Source: an uncultured Colwellia sp. (GTDB lineage Bacteria > Pseudomonadota > Gammaproteobacteria > Enterobacterales > Alteromonadaceae). From it: a DNA stretch of 60,045 nt. Location of the stretch: NCBI GenBank assembly GCA_913061475.1, contig CAJXUN010000028.1:1-60045 (forward strand). The letters are read 5' to 3'. Positions 45,284-53,919 of the stretch are shown in pieces. Under the pieces are notes generated by a model. It was not told where the DNA came from and did not search any database. It was given only the letters and a program-made list of their open reading frames with translations. The position numbers and the translations under genes were made by a program. The stretch's first letter is position 1; each line of letters starts with the position of its first letter.

Positions 45284-46189
45284 ATGAAACACAATGATGC
45301 TTGGTCATTATATTGGCAAGGAGGTCATCAAGAGAGTTGTATTGCAAATGATAGTACTGAAGATCAGTTTATTCTATCGGACATATGGCAGGAGTTTGCC
45401 GTAAGTTTAGCACATAATTCAGCCGTACTTGACCTTGCAACAGGAAATGGCAGCGTACCCCATAATTTATTATCCTTTAATGAACTACTGCAGATCACCG
45501 CGGTCGATCGCGCTGATATAAATCCACAGAAACATATTGAAAAAAACTCATTATTACAAAAAGTAATGTTTATGCCTAATATAGATATTACTCACCTGCC
45601 GTTCAATGAAAACACCTTCGATGCCATTACTAGTCAATTTGGCTTGGAGTATTCAGCACTTAACTTATCAACGAGTGAACTGATAAGAGTACTAAAACCG
45701 CAAGGCCATTTTTTGTTTATTATGCATCATAAAGATAGTGAAGTGGTTGTGCCTGCACGTGCTAAAGTTCAAGAATTTGAACTGCTTTTTGATAGTGGTA
45801 TATTGGAAGGCTTTGAAGCATTTTTAAATGCAGGTATTAATTTACAACAACTTAATACCTTAGGAGAAAAAGTGCTTGCAGAGCATACCATGAGCAAAAG
45901 TGAAGCGATAACTGGTCAAATATTTGCGGCGATTGATAAGCTGATTCAAATGAAGGAGCAAGGAAAGGATATTGCTGAACTGATAAAAATATATACTACG
46001 ATGAAATCGCGAATTATTGCCGAAATGTCACGGTTAAAACAATTAATATCTGCGTCATTGTCGAAAGTGGATGTAACGGCACTATGTAGTTCACTTGAGA
46101 GTATGGGCGTCAATGTTGTCTTCAGCACCATAGATTTACCTCAAGAGCGAGGGGTGCTTGGCTGGAAAATTAAAGGAACTAAGCTATGA
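45284..46189 (+). CDS. class I SAM-dependent methyltransferase
   Basis: A 301-residue protein with the Rossmann-fold methyltransferase motif I VLDLATGNGS (about 48-57). The acidic motif II is in TAVDRADI, and the motif IV-like NTFDAITSQFGLEYS is followed by the post-motif LIRVLKPQGHFLFI. This is the Methyltransf_11 pattern. The C-terminal 130 residues are helical and unusual for a minimal methyltransferase. It is translationally linked on both sides: 1 bp after the TPR oxygenase, and a 4-bp overlap with the next gene. Substrate unknown. Confidence 0.85.
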   Translation: MKHNDAWSLYWQGGHQESCIANDSTEDQFILSDIWQEFAVSLAHNSAVLDLATGNGSVPHNLLSFNELLQITAVDRADINPQKHIEKNSLLQKVMFMPNIDITHLPFNENTFDAITSQFGLEYSALNLSTSELIRVLKPQGHFLFIMHHKDSEVVVPARAKVQEFELLFDSGILEGFEAFLNAGINLQQLNTLGEKVLAEHTMSKSEAITGQIFAAIDKLIQMKEQGKDIAELIKIYTTMKSRIIAEMSRLKQLISASLSKVDVTALCSSLESMGVNVVFSTIDLPQERGVLGWKIKGTKL

Positions 46190-47370
46190 TTCAGCCAAAT
46201 TTACTTCAACAAGTTGACCAAGCATTTGGCGAGCATAATAATCAATACGGCTTGAAGCTACTTAGAGCATATATTGCTGAAAACCCAAAAGATAATGAGC
46301 AGTTTTACCGATTAGCGGTGATTGAAGAACAAATAGGCCTTGCAGAAAATGCGGCTATTGCATATTTGCAATGTATAAAAAATGACCGCAGCTTTTTGAA
46401 GGCTTATCTTTACGCAGGCTATTTTTTTCAGCAACTTGGACAAATGGACAAAGCACTTGCTTTATATTCACTTGGTAATGATCAAGATGCTAGGTTGAGT
46501 TCATTACATCTAAACGCGGGCGTATCGTATGAAACTCGATTGAGATCTCACGCAGCAGATGTAGCGTTGAGAGAGCACTTTAGTCGTCTTCATTCGCTCA
46601 GTGTTAAAAATGGTCAAGGGAGTTCGAGAGTCGCTGCAGCTATATGGCCGCAAACACATCAAGACACGGTTCGTTATTTTACTGAGCAGCAACAGCCTCA
46701 CCTTTTTTATATTCCTGAGCTAACAGCTAAGCCACTTTATAATAGTGCGAGCTTTGGTTGGTGTAATTTACTCGAACAAAGCTTTGATGAGCTAACGAGT
46801 GAGTTTTCTGAGCTAGTAAGCTTAATTAATGAAAGCGGCATGCCTTATTTGGATGCTAGTTATAAAGCTAAAGGTTTTAAATCCCTCGCAGGCTCAAAAA
46901 ATTGGGCCGCGCTAAACTTTTATAAAGACGGCATTGAAAATCAACCATTGCTGTCGTTAATGCCTAAAACTGCAAAAATATTAGAGAAGCTACCTTTATA
47001 TAAAATGGGCGATAATCCGTTTGAAGTGTTTTTTTCTTTATTAAAACCAGGTCAGCATATAACTCCGCACTTTGGCCAATCTAATCACAGTTTGACCGTA
47101 CATTTACCTATCATAGTGCCTGAAGGGGGCTATTTAACGGTAGCGGGTCGAAAAGTAGTTTGGCAGAAAGGAAAAACCATTGTCTTTGATGACTCTTTCG
47201 AGCATGAAGCGATTAATCCGTCAAATGAAGATCGAGTCGTTCTAATATTCTCTATTTGGCATCCTGAACTATCGAAAGCAGAGCAGCAAGATATTTTATC
47301 CAGCTTTTCTGCTCGCGCTACTTGGTTAAATAATCGTTACTCAGCTTTAGGTTTAGATAACTCGCTATAA
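46186..47370 (+). CDS. TPR protein with aspartyl/asparaginyl beta-hydroxylase-like domain
   Basis: A 394-residue protein with short TPR-like helices at about 1-110. The C-terminal Asp/Asn hydroxylase fold (about 200-375) reads LKPGQHITPHFGQSN, then LTVHLPIIVPEGG, WQKGKTIVFDDSFEHEA and EDRVVLIFSIWHPEL. His295 and His340 fit the metal-binding pair of this family, and Arg in EDRVVL fits 2-oxoglutarate binding. No signal peptide. Its last 34 bp overlap the end of the opposite-strand sulfotransferase gene. Known relatives hydroxylate protein Asp/Asn or lipid A chains (LpxO); the TPRs favour a protein target. Confidence 0.88.
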   Translation: MIQPNLLQQVDQAFGEHNNQYGLKLLRAYIAENPKDNEQFYRLAVIEEQIGLAENAAIAYLQCIKNDRSFLKAYLYAGYFFQQLGQMDKALALYSLGNDQDARLSSLHLNAGVSYETRLRSHAADVALREHFSRLHSLSVKNGQGSSRVAAAIWPQTHQDTVRYFTEQQQPHLFYIPELTAKPLYNSASFGWCNLLEQSFDELTSEFSELVSLINESGMPYLDASYKAKGFKSLAGSKNWAALNFYKDGIENQPLLSLMPKTAKILEKLPLYKMGDNPFEVFFSLLKPGQHITPHFGQSNHSLTVHLPIIVPEGGYLTVAGRKVVWQKGKTIVFDDSFEHEAINPSNEDRVVLIFSIWHPELSKAEQQDILSSFSARATWLNNRYSALGLDNSL

Positions 47371-49187
47371 AGCTCTCTAAATATAGATAGCTCGTTTTCA
47401 TAATGACGGGAAAAATTTTGTTTTGAGGTGTTAATCGGCTGCCTTACTTGTAGCTCACTAAAGGTAAAGCTATTAACGTGCTTAGCATGGAAGTTTAAAT
47501 AATCATCATTCCAGGTTAAATGGCAAAAATCAAAAATGCGATTAGCTTCTTTTTCTGGCCCTGTGGTTAATTGGTTATAATCTACGTCAATCACTTGATT
47601 AGGAAAGCTATCGCGCCAAAAGTCCATTAACTTATTCGCATGAAAAATAGCATGCGCTATGTTTTTTAAGTTTGCCGCGTAATTATGATGTGGTGCAAAA
47701 GGTTGTGAGAAAATAGATAAAGCTAAATCTTCAGGCGTTCTTCTCATTTGAATGACTTTTACTTGCTCAAAAATTGATACTATAGCGCCGACATAGCGAA
47801 AATTATGTGGCATTTTATCTATTATTATTTCTGCATCGAGTGCAGTTTTAGTTACATATGAGTTAGCAAAACTTTGTCTGTTTTTTTGAAAAAACAGCTC
47901 CCAATTTATAGCTTTATTGTCTTTTTGAGCGTTGATTTTATTTTCAACGAATAACGCTAACGCTTCATTTTCGCCGCTACTTTTTGTTTTTGGATGTTGA
48001 GACAGTATACGATCCATTAATGTTGTACCTGAGCGTGGCATACCAACGATGAAAATGTTTTTTGCTGGCAAGGTCGCGTGGTTAAGCAAAGGCGAGGCAT
48101 AAACCTGTTGTAGAAAGTTAATATGCTTTGTTTCATGAAGGTAATCATAAGAGATATTGTTTTCTCTTATGACATCTTCTTGTAGCTCGTTTGCTTTACT
48201 AAAACAACGAAACGCAAGCGAGTATCGCTCCAACTTTTCATAAGCCTTAGCTAGAATAAATAAATTTTGTTGAGTTTCATAATCATGGGTGGCGGGTTCG
48301 TCTATAAGGTGTGCTAAATTTTCAGCCGTCTGTTTGTGTTGTTTGCCTATTTCTTGTTTTGCGCCCCAAGCAACATAGCTAAAAGGGTTGAGCTTTAGAG
48401 CTGCGTCGGCTGCAATTAACGCTACATCATTGTTATTTTCAAACCGGCATACGCGTATTTCAATTTCATATCGAGTGAGGCTCACATCACCTAATAAAAT
48501 AGCTTTATCGAGTTGAACTCTAGCTTGTGTAACATCTCGAGCAAGAATATATAAATCGGCGAATTTCAATAAATTTAAGCTATCAGGTTTGGCATTATTT
48601 AAATACTGCTTAAAAGCCATAATAGCCTTGTCGTACTGCCTTAGCTTTGCAAAGCATATTGAAAGATTTTTTTGTAGTTCTGATTGCTTTAAGCCAGAAG
48701 TACATAATTTTTGCCATGCTGCGATAGCTAAAGACCAATTTTCAATTTGCATATGGGCTTGAGCGACAATAAAAAGTGTCTGTGAATTATCTGTTTGTTG
48801 TTTAGACGCTATTTCAAGTGCTAAGGCGGGTTGTTTTAATGACAAGGCTAAATGAGCAAATGAATTTAGTATATAGACATCGTTTGGCAGGTGTGGTTTT
48901 ATATTGCTAATTAATTTTATTGCCTGTTTGGCTTGATTTGCCGCTCTTAGGCACATCGAAAAATTGAGTGTGATATCTATAGCGAAAGGCTCTGCGGCTA
49001 AGGCGATGGTAAATAACTCTATCGCACGTTCGTATTGTTTATTCTGCGAGTATAAGGTTGCTAAACCATAAGTCGCGTCATTATTTTTATACTGGTCTAG
49101 TATCTTTATATAAGCTTGTTCAGCGACCTCGAAATTACCTTGCTGATGGGCTGTTTCCGCTTTTTTCAGATCTTGATTTGTAGTCAT
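47337..49187 (-). CDS. TPR sulfotransferase (tyrosylprotein-sulfotransferase-like)
   Basis: I start at ATG 49187 (616 residues). The frame is open 30 codons further upstream, but that stretch is intergenic-like and reads into the divergent promoter. N-terminal TPR array at about 1-330. The sulfotransferase domain begins with the PAPS 5'-phosphosulfate loop FIVGMPRSGTTLMDRILSQH (PRSGTT about 382-388), then SSGENEAL. The 3'-phosphate motif is VIQMRRTPEDLALSIFSQPF. This arrangement is the TPR-sulfotransferase family, whose catalytic part resembles tyrosylprotein sulfotransferases. Opposite strand to its neighbours, convergent with the hydroxylase and divergent from the dioxygenases. Confidence 0.88.
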   Translation of the reverse strand: MTTNQDLKKAETAHQQGNFEVAEQAYIKILDQYKNNDATYGLATLYSQNKQYERAIELFTIALAAEPFAIDITLNFSMCLRAANQAKQAIKLISNIKPHLPNDVYILNSFAHLALSLKQPALALEIASKQQTDNSQTLFIVAQAHMQIENWSLAIAAWQKLCTSGLKQSELQKNLSICFAKLRQYDKAIMAFKQYLNNAKPDSLNLLKFADLYILARDVTQARVQLDKAILLGDVSLTRYEIEIRVCRFENNNDVALIAADAALKLNPFSYVAWGAKQEIGKQHKQTAENLAHLIDEPATHDYETQQNLFILAKAYEKLERYSLAFRCFSKANELQEDVIRENNISYDYLHETKHINFLQQVYASPLLNHATLPAKNIFIVGMPRSGTTLMDRILSQHPKTKSSGENEALALFVENKINAQKDNKAINWELFFQKNRQSFANSYVTKTALDAEIIIDKMPHNFRYVGAIVSIFEQVKVIQMRRTPEDLALSIFSQPFAPHHNYAANLKNIAHAIFHANKLMDFWRDSFPNQVIDVDYNQLTTGPEKEANRIFDFCHLTWNDDYLNFHAKHVNSFTFSELQVRQPINTSKQNFSRHYENELSIFRELYSELSKPKAE

Positions 49188-49314
49188 AATGATAAAATTT
49201 ATTTGATGTAGGTCGCGTATGCAACTTACTATAATAGTTATTTGATATATGTATCGGATAATACAGTAAAATAACACGCTAATAAAATGTTAAGTAATAG
49301 AGATTAAGGCAACA

Positions 49315-50046
49315 ATGAAATTAGAATTGAATAAATCTAAAAAGCTTGAAAAACTCAAAAATAGATATTTGGATAATGGTTATGTCAAGGTAGAAAATGC
49401 CTTGCTATCTGAGTGTGCTGAGGAGCTTTACCTTAATATAGCTAAGCAAGAAAAGTGGAATTTAGTTTTTAGAAATAAAGGGATTCATCAAGATTTTAAT
49501 AGCATAGATGTTCAGGGGTGGGATAAGAAGCATAAAGATGATCTTATTGAGTTAATTCATAACCAAGCAAAAGAAAACTTTCAATACTTTTATGAAACGA
49601 TTCCCGTCTACGATATTTACTATGATAACTTAATGCCTGGGCATTTTTTTAACGAAATTGTCGAGTTTCTGAATAATGAAGACACATTAAATTATTTTAG
49701 AGAAATACTCGCGGCGCCAGAAATTACCTTTTTGGATGCTCAAATTACCAGGTTTAAGGCCGGGCACTTTTTAAATCGACATAATGATGACGTTCAAGGA
49801 AAAAACAGGGTTGCTGCTTTTGTGATTAACTTATCTAAAGAATGGCGCACTGATTGGGGGGGAGCGCTGCATATACTTAATAATAAATTAGAAATTGAGC
49901 AAAGTTTTGTCCCGTCATTTAACGAAATAAATATATTTAAAGTTCCCGTAGACCATGTTGTTGGCTATGTATCTCCCTTTGCGAATGGCGAACGATTATC
50001 GATTACGGGCTGGCTTAGAAGCGGTAAAAATCCAAAAAAATTATAG
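49315..50046 (+). CDS. 2OG-Fe(II) dioxygenase (prolyl-hydroxylase-like), first of two
   Basis: A 243-residue cytoplasmic protein with the double-stranded beta-helix oxygenase pattern. It has His156-x-Asp158 in FLNRHNDDV, distal His214 in VDHVVGYVSPF and Arg227 in ERLSITGWLR, the complete HxD...H...R set. WRTDWGGALHIL is the family core strand. It resembles the P4Hc/2OG-FeII_Oxy_3 group. The paralogue follows 7 bp later. It shares a 127-bp divergent promoter region (TATAAT at 49230-49235) with the sulfotransferase gene. Substrate unknown. Confidence 0.88.
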   Translation: MKLELNKSKKLEKLKNRYLDNGYVKVENALLSECAEELYLNIAKQEKWNLVFRNKGIHQDFNSIDVQGWDKKHKDDLIELIHNQAKENFQYFYETIPVYDIYYDNLMPGHFFNEIVEFLNNEDTLNYFREILAAPEITFLDAQITRFKAGHFLNRHNDDVQGKNRVAAFVINLSKEWRTDWGGALHILNNKLEIEQSFVPSFNEINIFKVPVDHVVGYVSPFANGERLSITGWLRSGKNPKKL

Positions 50047-50053
50047 GAAGAAG

Positions 50054-50746
50054 ATGACTATTCAGATAAACGACATATTAAACATGTCGGAATTAAAAGA
50101 TGAGTTTTTGAAAAATGGCATTGTTAGAGTTTTTGATTTTTTAGAGCAAACTAGCCTTGAAAAAATAAGCTTGTCGATGGAAAAAAACGTGAGTTACGTT
50201 AATGCATTTTTCTTGGAAGGTCAAAATAGAGAAGTAAGTGATGCTGAAATACAAAAGCTACCAGTGGTAACACAGCAGCAACTTTACAAAGATATTCATG
50301 AAGCAGCTTCACGGGGAACTGGTTTTTTGTACGGGCGATATAAAATAGATCAAGATTCTTTGTTGGATTTGAAAGATACGCTTCAATTACTTAATTCCGA
50401 GAGTATTTTGAAGCTAATCAACGAAATTACAGGATCGTGTGATTTGAAGTCTGCAGATGGCCAAGCAACAAGGTTTCGCAGAGGTGATTTTCTAACTCGA
50501 CATATTGATAATGTTCCTGGAGAAACTCGCCGTATTGCTTATGTTTTAGGGTTAACACCTGCTTGGCATCCAGATTGGGGTGGACTTTTACAACTTTATG
50601 AAAGAGATGGAACACCAACAAAATCTTGGTCACCAGTTTTTAATTCACTGACGTTATTTGATGTCGATAAAGTGCACTCTGTGACTTCTATCGCGCCTTT
50701 CGCGTTAAAAAGTAGGTACTCAATAACAGGGTGGTTTAGAAGTTAA
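50054..50746 (+). CDS. 2OG-Fe(II) dioxygenase (prolyl-hydroxylase-like), second of two
   Basis: ATG 50054 with AGGAAG just upstream gives 230 residues. A longer open frame reaching into the previous gene is rejected. It has the same layout as its neighbour: His150-x-Asp152 in FLTRHIDNV, distal His208 in KVHSVTSIAPF and Arg221 in SRYSITGWFR. The distance from first to last His is 58 residues in both proteins. PDWGGLLQLY replaces TDWGGALHIL. The pair arose by duplication, but identity outside the core is modest, so the two probably act on different substrates or sites. Confidence 0.88.
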   Translation: MTIQINDILNMSELKDEFLKNGIVRVFDFLEQTSLEKISLSMEKNVSYVNAFFLEGQNREVSDAEIQKLPVVTQQQLYKDIHEAASRGTGFLYGRYKIDQDSLLDLKDTLQLLNSESILKLINEITGSCDLKSADGQATRFRRGDFLTRHIDNVPGETRRIAYVLGLTPAWHPDWGGLLQLYERDGTPTKSWSPVFNSLTLFDVDKVHSVTSIAPFALKSRYSITGWFRS

Positions 50747-51260
50747 GCCCCCTCCATTAATACTGAAGCGAAAGTTTATATTTTAGTTATAAAGCCTATT
50801 AATGGCTTCGCTATGTGATTTTAGCAAAATCATTTGTGAAATTACGCTTTGGTAATAGAATGGAATATAGCTAAAATATTTGCATTTGGTTAATTAAAAA
50901 CCAAATGAAGGGAATTAGTCTGCAATTGGCTAATAATATTTGACTTACTACGAAAGAGTTAGTAAAACATAGGTAGCATATATTTTTACAATTTAGAGGG
51001 ACGTCTGTAATAAAGGTTAAATCACTAATATTCGTTATTAATTGAATGTTTTTGTTCAATTCACGTTACAAACAAGTTTATTTCGCTCTTTAGAACGAAT
51101 TAGAAAGTCTTTTTAGTGTACCTAGTTGACAGTTAGGCTGTCGTCTGGGAATATTGCATGGTTTTATTCTAGAGAAATTAAAACTTAAAATGGCAGATTA
51201 TTAAATTTGCGTTAACAAATACGCTTGTTATCAAAATTCAATAGCAATTGGTTGGGAACT
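50747..51260 (+). other. 514-bp intergenic region before the TonB2-like operon
   Basis: It contains a perfect 9-bp hairpin with a 7-nt loop (arms 50883-50891 and 50899-50907, CATTTGGTT/AACCAAATG) without a T-run. A promoter candidate with a consensus -35 TTGACA (51126-51131) and a weak -10 AATATT (51150-51155) leads into the DUF3450 gene. No small gene is recognised and no obvious Fur box. Confidence 0.5.
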
Positions 51261-52040
51261 ATGTCCAAATTAAGCAAGAAAAGCCTTATCGCATCGACGA
51301 TAATTGGCGCACTAGCATTTTCAGCAAGCAACTTCGCTTCTGCAGATGCATTAACAGAACTACAAAAAGCAGAAGCTCAGATTTTTAAAGCTTCAAGTAA
51401 ATCACAAAGCAAAATCGATAATATTTACGAGCAAACTCAGGATTTATTAGCTGAATATCGTAATACGGTTGATGAAGGCGATGTATTAAGAGGCTATAAC
51501 GATCACGTACAACTTATGGTTGACGATCAAAAAGCCAATATCAAATCATTAGAAAGTCAAATTGCTGGTATCGATAAAACCAAGCAAGGTGTCGTGCCGT
51601 TGATGTACAAAATGATTGATACCTTAGAAAAGTTTGTTGACCTTGATGTTCCTATGAACATTGATGCACGTAAAGAGCGTATTGCTGGTTTACGTGATGT
51701 AATGGGCGACTCAGATGTTTCAGTTTCTGAACAATTTCGTTTAGTACTTGAAGCATATGAAATAGAAGCTAATTACGGCACTGTATTCGGTGTGTATCAA
51801 GGTGAACTTGACTTAGGCGATCGTATGATCACAGCTGATTTCGTTCATATGGGACGTATTTCATTTGTTGCTCAATCTCTTGACATGAAAAATGCTTGGG
51901 TTTGGAACAATGATAAGCGTGCTTGGGATGCTTTAGGTGATGAATACTTGAAACCTGTGACCGATGCTGTTCGTATGGCTCGTAAGCAATTACCACTTGA
52001 TTTAGCTAAACTACCAGTATTTGCAGCAGGAGCAAAATAA
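51261..52040 (+). CDS. DUF3450 periplasmic coiled-coil protein of a TonB2-type cluster
   Basis: I start at ATG 51261 (259 residues, MSKLSKKS...). A TTG-initiated extension from 51225 lacks an RBS. A signal peptide ends near ASA (about residue 28). A long coiled coil (about 30-110) is followed by a globular C-terminal part with RISFVAQSLDMKNAWVWN. DUF3450 proteins are found as the first gene of TtpC-ExbB-ExbD-TonB clusters in marine gammaproteobacteria; their role is unclear. The stop overlaps the next start as TAATG. Confidence 0.85.
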   Translation: MSKLSKKSLIASTIIGALAFSASNFASADALTELQKAEAQIFKASSKSQSKIDNIYEQTQDLLAEYRNTVDEGDVLRGYNDHVQLMVDDQKANIKSLESQIAGIDKTKQGVVPLMYKMIDTLEKFVDLDVPMNIDARKERIAGLRDVMGDSDVSVSEQFRLVLEAYEIEANYGTVFGVYQGELDLGDRMITADFVHMGRISFVAQSLDMKNAWVWNNDKRAWDALGDEYLKPVTDAVRMARKQLPLDLAKLPVFAAGAK

Positions 52041-53383
52041 TGAAAAAAGTTATTAATTTTGTATTATTTGCTGCTTCAATGTCAGTAGCGGCATCAGCAT
52101 CAGCAAATCAATTAGATGACTTGTTAAAGCAAGTTAAAAATGATCGTATTTCTGAAGCTAAAATTGATAAAAAACGTGAAGCTGAATTCACTTCCGCTCG
52201 TGCAGATAAGCAAGCCTTATTAAACAAAGCGAAAAAAGAATTAGCGAATCAACAAGCACGTAATACACGTTTAACTAAAGAGTATGCTGATAACGAAATT
52301 ACCTTAGCGCAAAAAGCTGTAGAGTTAAGCAACGCTCAAGGTACTTTAGGTGAAATGTTCGGCGTAAGTCGTGCAGCAGCAGCTAACGCTTACGGTTCAA
52401 TTGCAACATCAATTGTTTCAGCAGAATATCCAGGTCGTGGTGAAGTGTTAGATGCCATTGCTAATTCTAAAGAAATCCCGCAACTTGAACAACTTGAAGA
52501 GTTATGGTTTGCTTTACAAACTGAAATGACTCAATCAGGTGAAGTTTCTAAGTTTACTACGGAAGTTACTAACTTAGATGGTTCTAAATCAACTGAATCA
52601 GTAGTTCGTGTTGGTACGTTTAACTTAGTATCTGAAAACGGTTACTTAAACTACAACGACGAAGTTGGTCAAGTTCAGCCTCTAGCTAAGCAACCTGCTG
52701 GTTATATTGCTGGTGCAGCATCTTCTTTCTTTGGCGAAACTTCTGGTTATGCTCCTTTATATGTCGATCCATCTCGTGGTGCTATCTTAACGCTTGAAAC
52801 GCGTAAGAAAACATTGATGGAATTTTATCATGAAGGTAAAGAAGTAGGCTATGCCATCACAGTCCTTCTTGTTATTGGTCTTCTTATTGCTCTAGAACGT
52901 ATGATTGTTCTTGGTAGCATGAGTTCTAAAATCAATGCTCAAACGAAGAACCTTGATCAACCGAACGAGAATAACCCTCTTGGTCGCTTATTAAAAGTTT
53001 ACTTCGACAACAAGACTGTTGACGCTGAAACACTTGAACTTAAACTTGATGAAGCTATTTTACGCGAAACACCAAAAGTGGACCGCGGTATTAACTTAAT
53101 CAAAATGTTCGCTGCAATTGCACCATTAATGGGTCTATTAGGTACAGTAATCGGTATGATTATGACCTTCCAAACGATTACATTATTTGGTACAGGTGAC
53201 CCGAAAATTATGGCGGGTAACATCTCTCTTGCACTCGTAACAACTGCATTAGGTTTGATTTGTGCATTACCACTTATCTTAATCCACAGTGTTGTTGCTG
53301 GTAAGAGCAAATCTGTACTACAAAAATTAGACGAGCAAAGCGCTGGCTTAATCGCTGCGATTGCCGAGAAGGAGTCTAAATAA
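52040..53383 (+). CDS. TtpC-like MotA/TolQ/ExbB proton-channel protein with periplasmic extension
   Basis: A 447-residue protein with a signal peptide (about 1-22) and a periplasmic coiled coil (about 25-100). A variable domain follows, and then a C-terminal ExbB/TolQ channel domain from about 270 with three membrane helices (GYAITVLLVIGLLIAL; FAAIAPLMGLLGTVIGM; ISLALVTTALGLICALPLI). TtpC of Vibrio TonB2 systems has the same composition. Coupled by TAATG overlaps to the genes on both sides. Confidence 0.9.
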   Translation: MKKVINFVLFAASMSVAASASANQLDDLLKQVKNDRISEAKIDKKREAEFTSARADKQALLNKAKKELANQQARNTRLTKEYADNEITLAQKAVELSNAQGTLGEMFGVSRAAAANAYGSIATSIVSAEYPGRGEVLDAIANSKEIPQLEQLEELWFALQTEMTQSGEVSKFTTEVTNLDGSKSTESVVRVGTFNLVSENGYLNYNDEVGQVQPLAKQPAGYIAGAASSFFGETSGYAPLYVDPSRGAILTLETRKKTLMEFYHEGKEVGYAITVLLVIGLLIALERMIVLGSMSSKINAQTKNLDQPNENNPLGRLLKVYFDNKTVDAETLELKLDEAILRETPKVDRGINLIKMFAAIAPLMGLLGTVIGMIMTFQTITLFGTGDPKIMAGNISLALVTTALGLICALPLILIHSVVAGKSKSVLQKLDEQSAGLIAAIAEKESK

Positions 53384-53907
53384 TGTTATTCCTGATAGAG
53401 CTTTGGGAATCTGTCAGGAGTTTTATAGCGACTGGCGGTAACGTACTTTACGTTGTTGCCTTCGCTCTCTTATTGATGTGGATAATGATGATAGAACGCT
53501 ACTGGTTCTTATCTAAAGTTTATCCAAAGATGAAAGACGATATTGTCGGACGTTGGGATGCGAGAGAAGACACAACTTCTTGGTATGCACATCGAATTAG
53601 AGATACTTGGATCTCCGAAGCGACAGAACTACTAGAGCAACGTATGCTCACAATTAGAACCTTGGTGGCAATGTGTCCACTAATTGGTTTACTTGGTACC
53701 GTAACCGGCATGATCGGTGTGTTTGAAGTAATGGCACAACAAGGTACTGGTAATCCGCGTCTGATGGCGTCTGGTATATCAATGGCAACAATTCCGACAA
53801 TGGCGGGTATGGTTGCTGCATTATCAGGTGTGTTTTTCAGTTCAAGGTTAGACGCTAAAGTTAAACTAGCAAAGGCTAAACTGGTTGACAGTTTACCTCA
53901 TCACTAG
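53383..53907 (+). CDS. exbB: ExbB-type proton-channel subunit
   Basis: A 174-residue inner-membrane protein with three membrane helices (about 18-38, 95-118, 130-152). The MotA/TolQ/ExbB core reads VAMCPLIGLLGTVTGMIGVF followed by GISMATIPTMAGMVAAL. It is the short canonical ExbB beside the extended TtpC-like protein; both together are typical for TonB2 complexes. It starts on the A of the previous TAA (TAATG). Confidence 0.92.
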   Translation: MLFLIELWESVRSFIATGGNVLYVVAFALLLMWIMMIERYWFLSKVYPKMKDDIVGRWDAREDTTSWYAHRIRDTWISEATELLEQRMLTIRTLVAMCPLIGLLGTVTGMIGVFEVMAQQGTGNPRLMASGISMATIPTMAGMVAALSGVFFSSRLDAKVKLAKAKLVDSLPHH

Positions 53908-53919
53908 AGAGATATTCGA

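Noticed and set aside
49188-49277. A 30-residue extension of the TPR sulfotransferase
   Set aside because: The peptide is hydrophobic, irregular and reads through the divergent promoter region. The TPR array begins directly after ATG 49187.
49955-50053. A 33-residue extension of the second dioxygenase
   Set aside because: It would lie inside the preceding dioxygenase gene in another frame. ATG 50054 has AGGAAG at the right distance.
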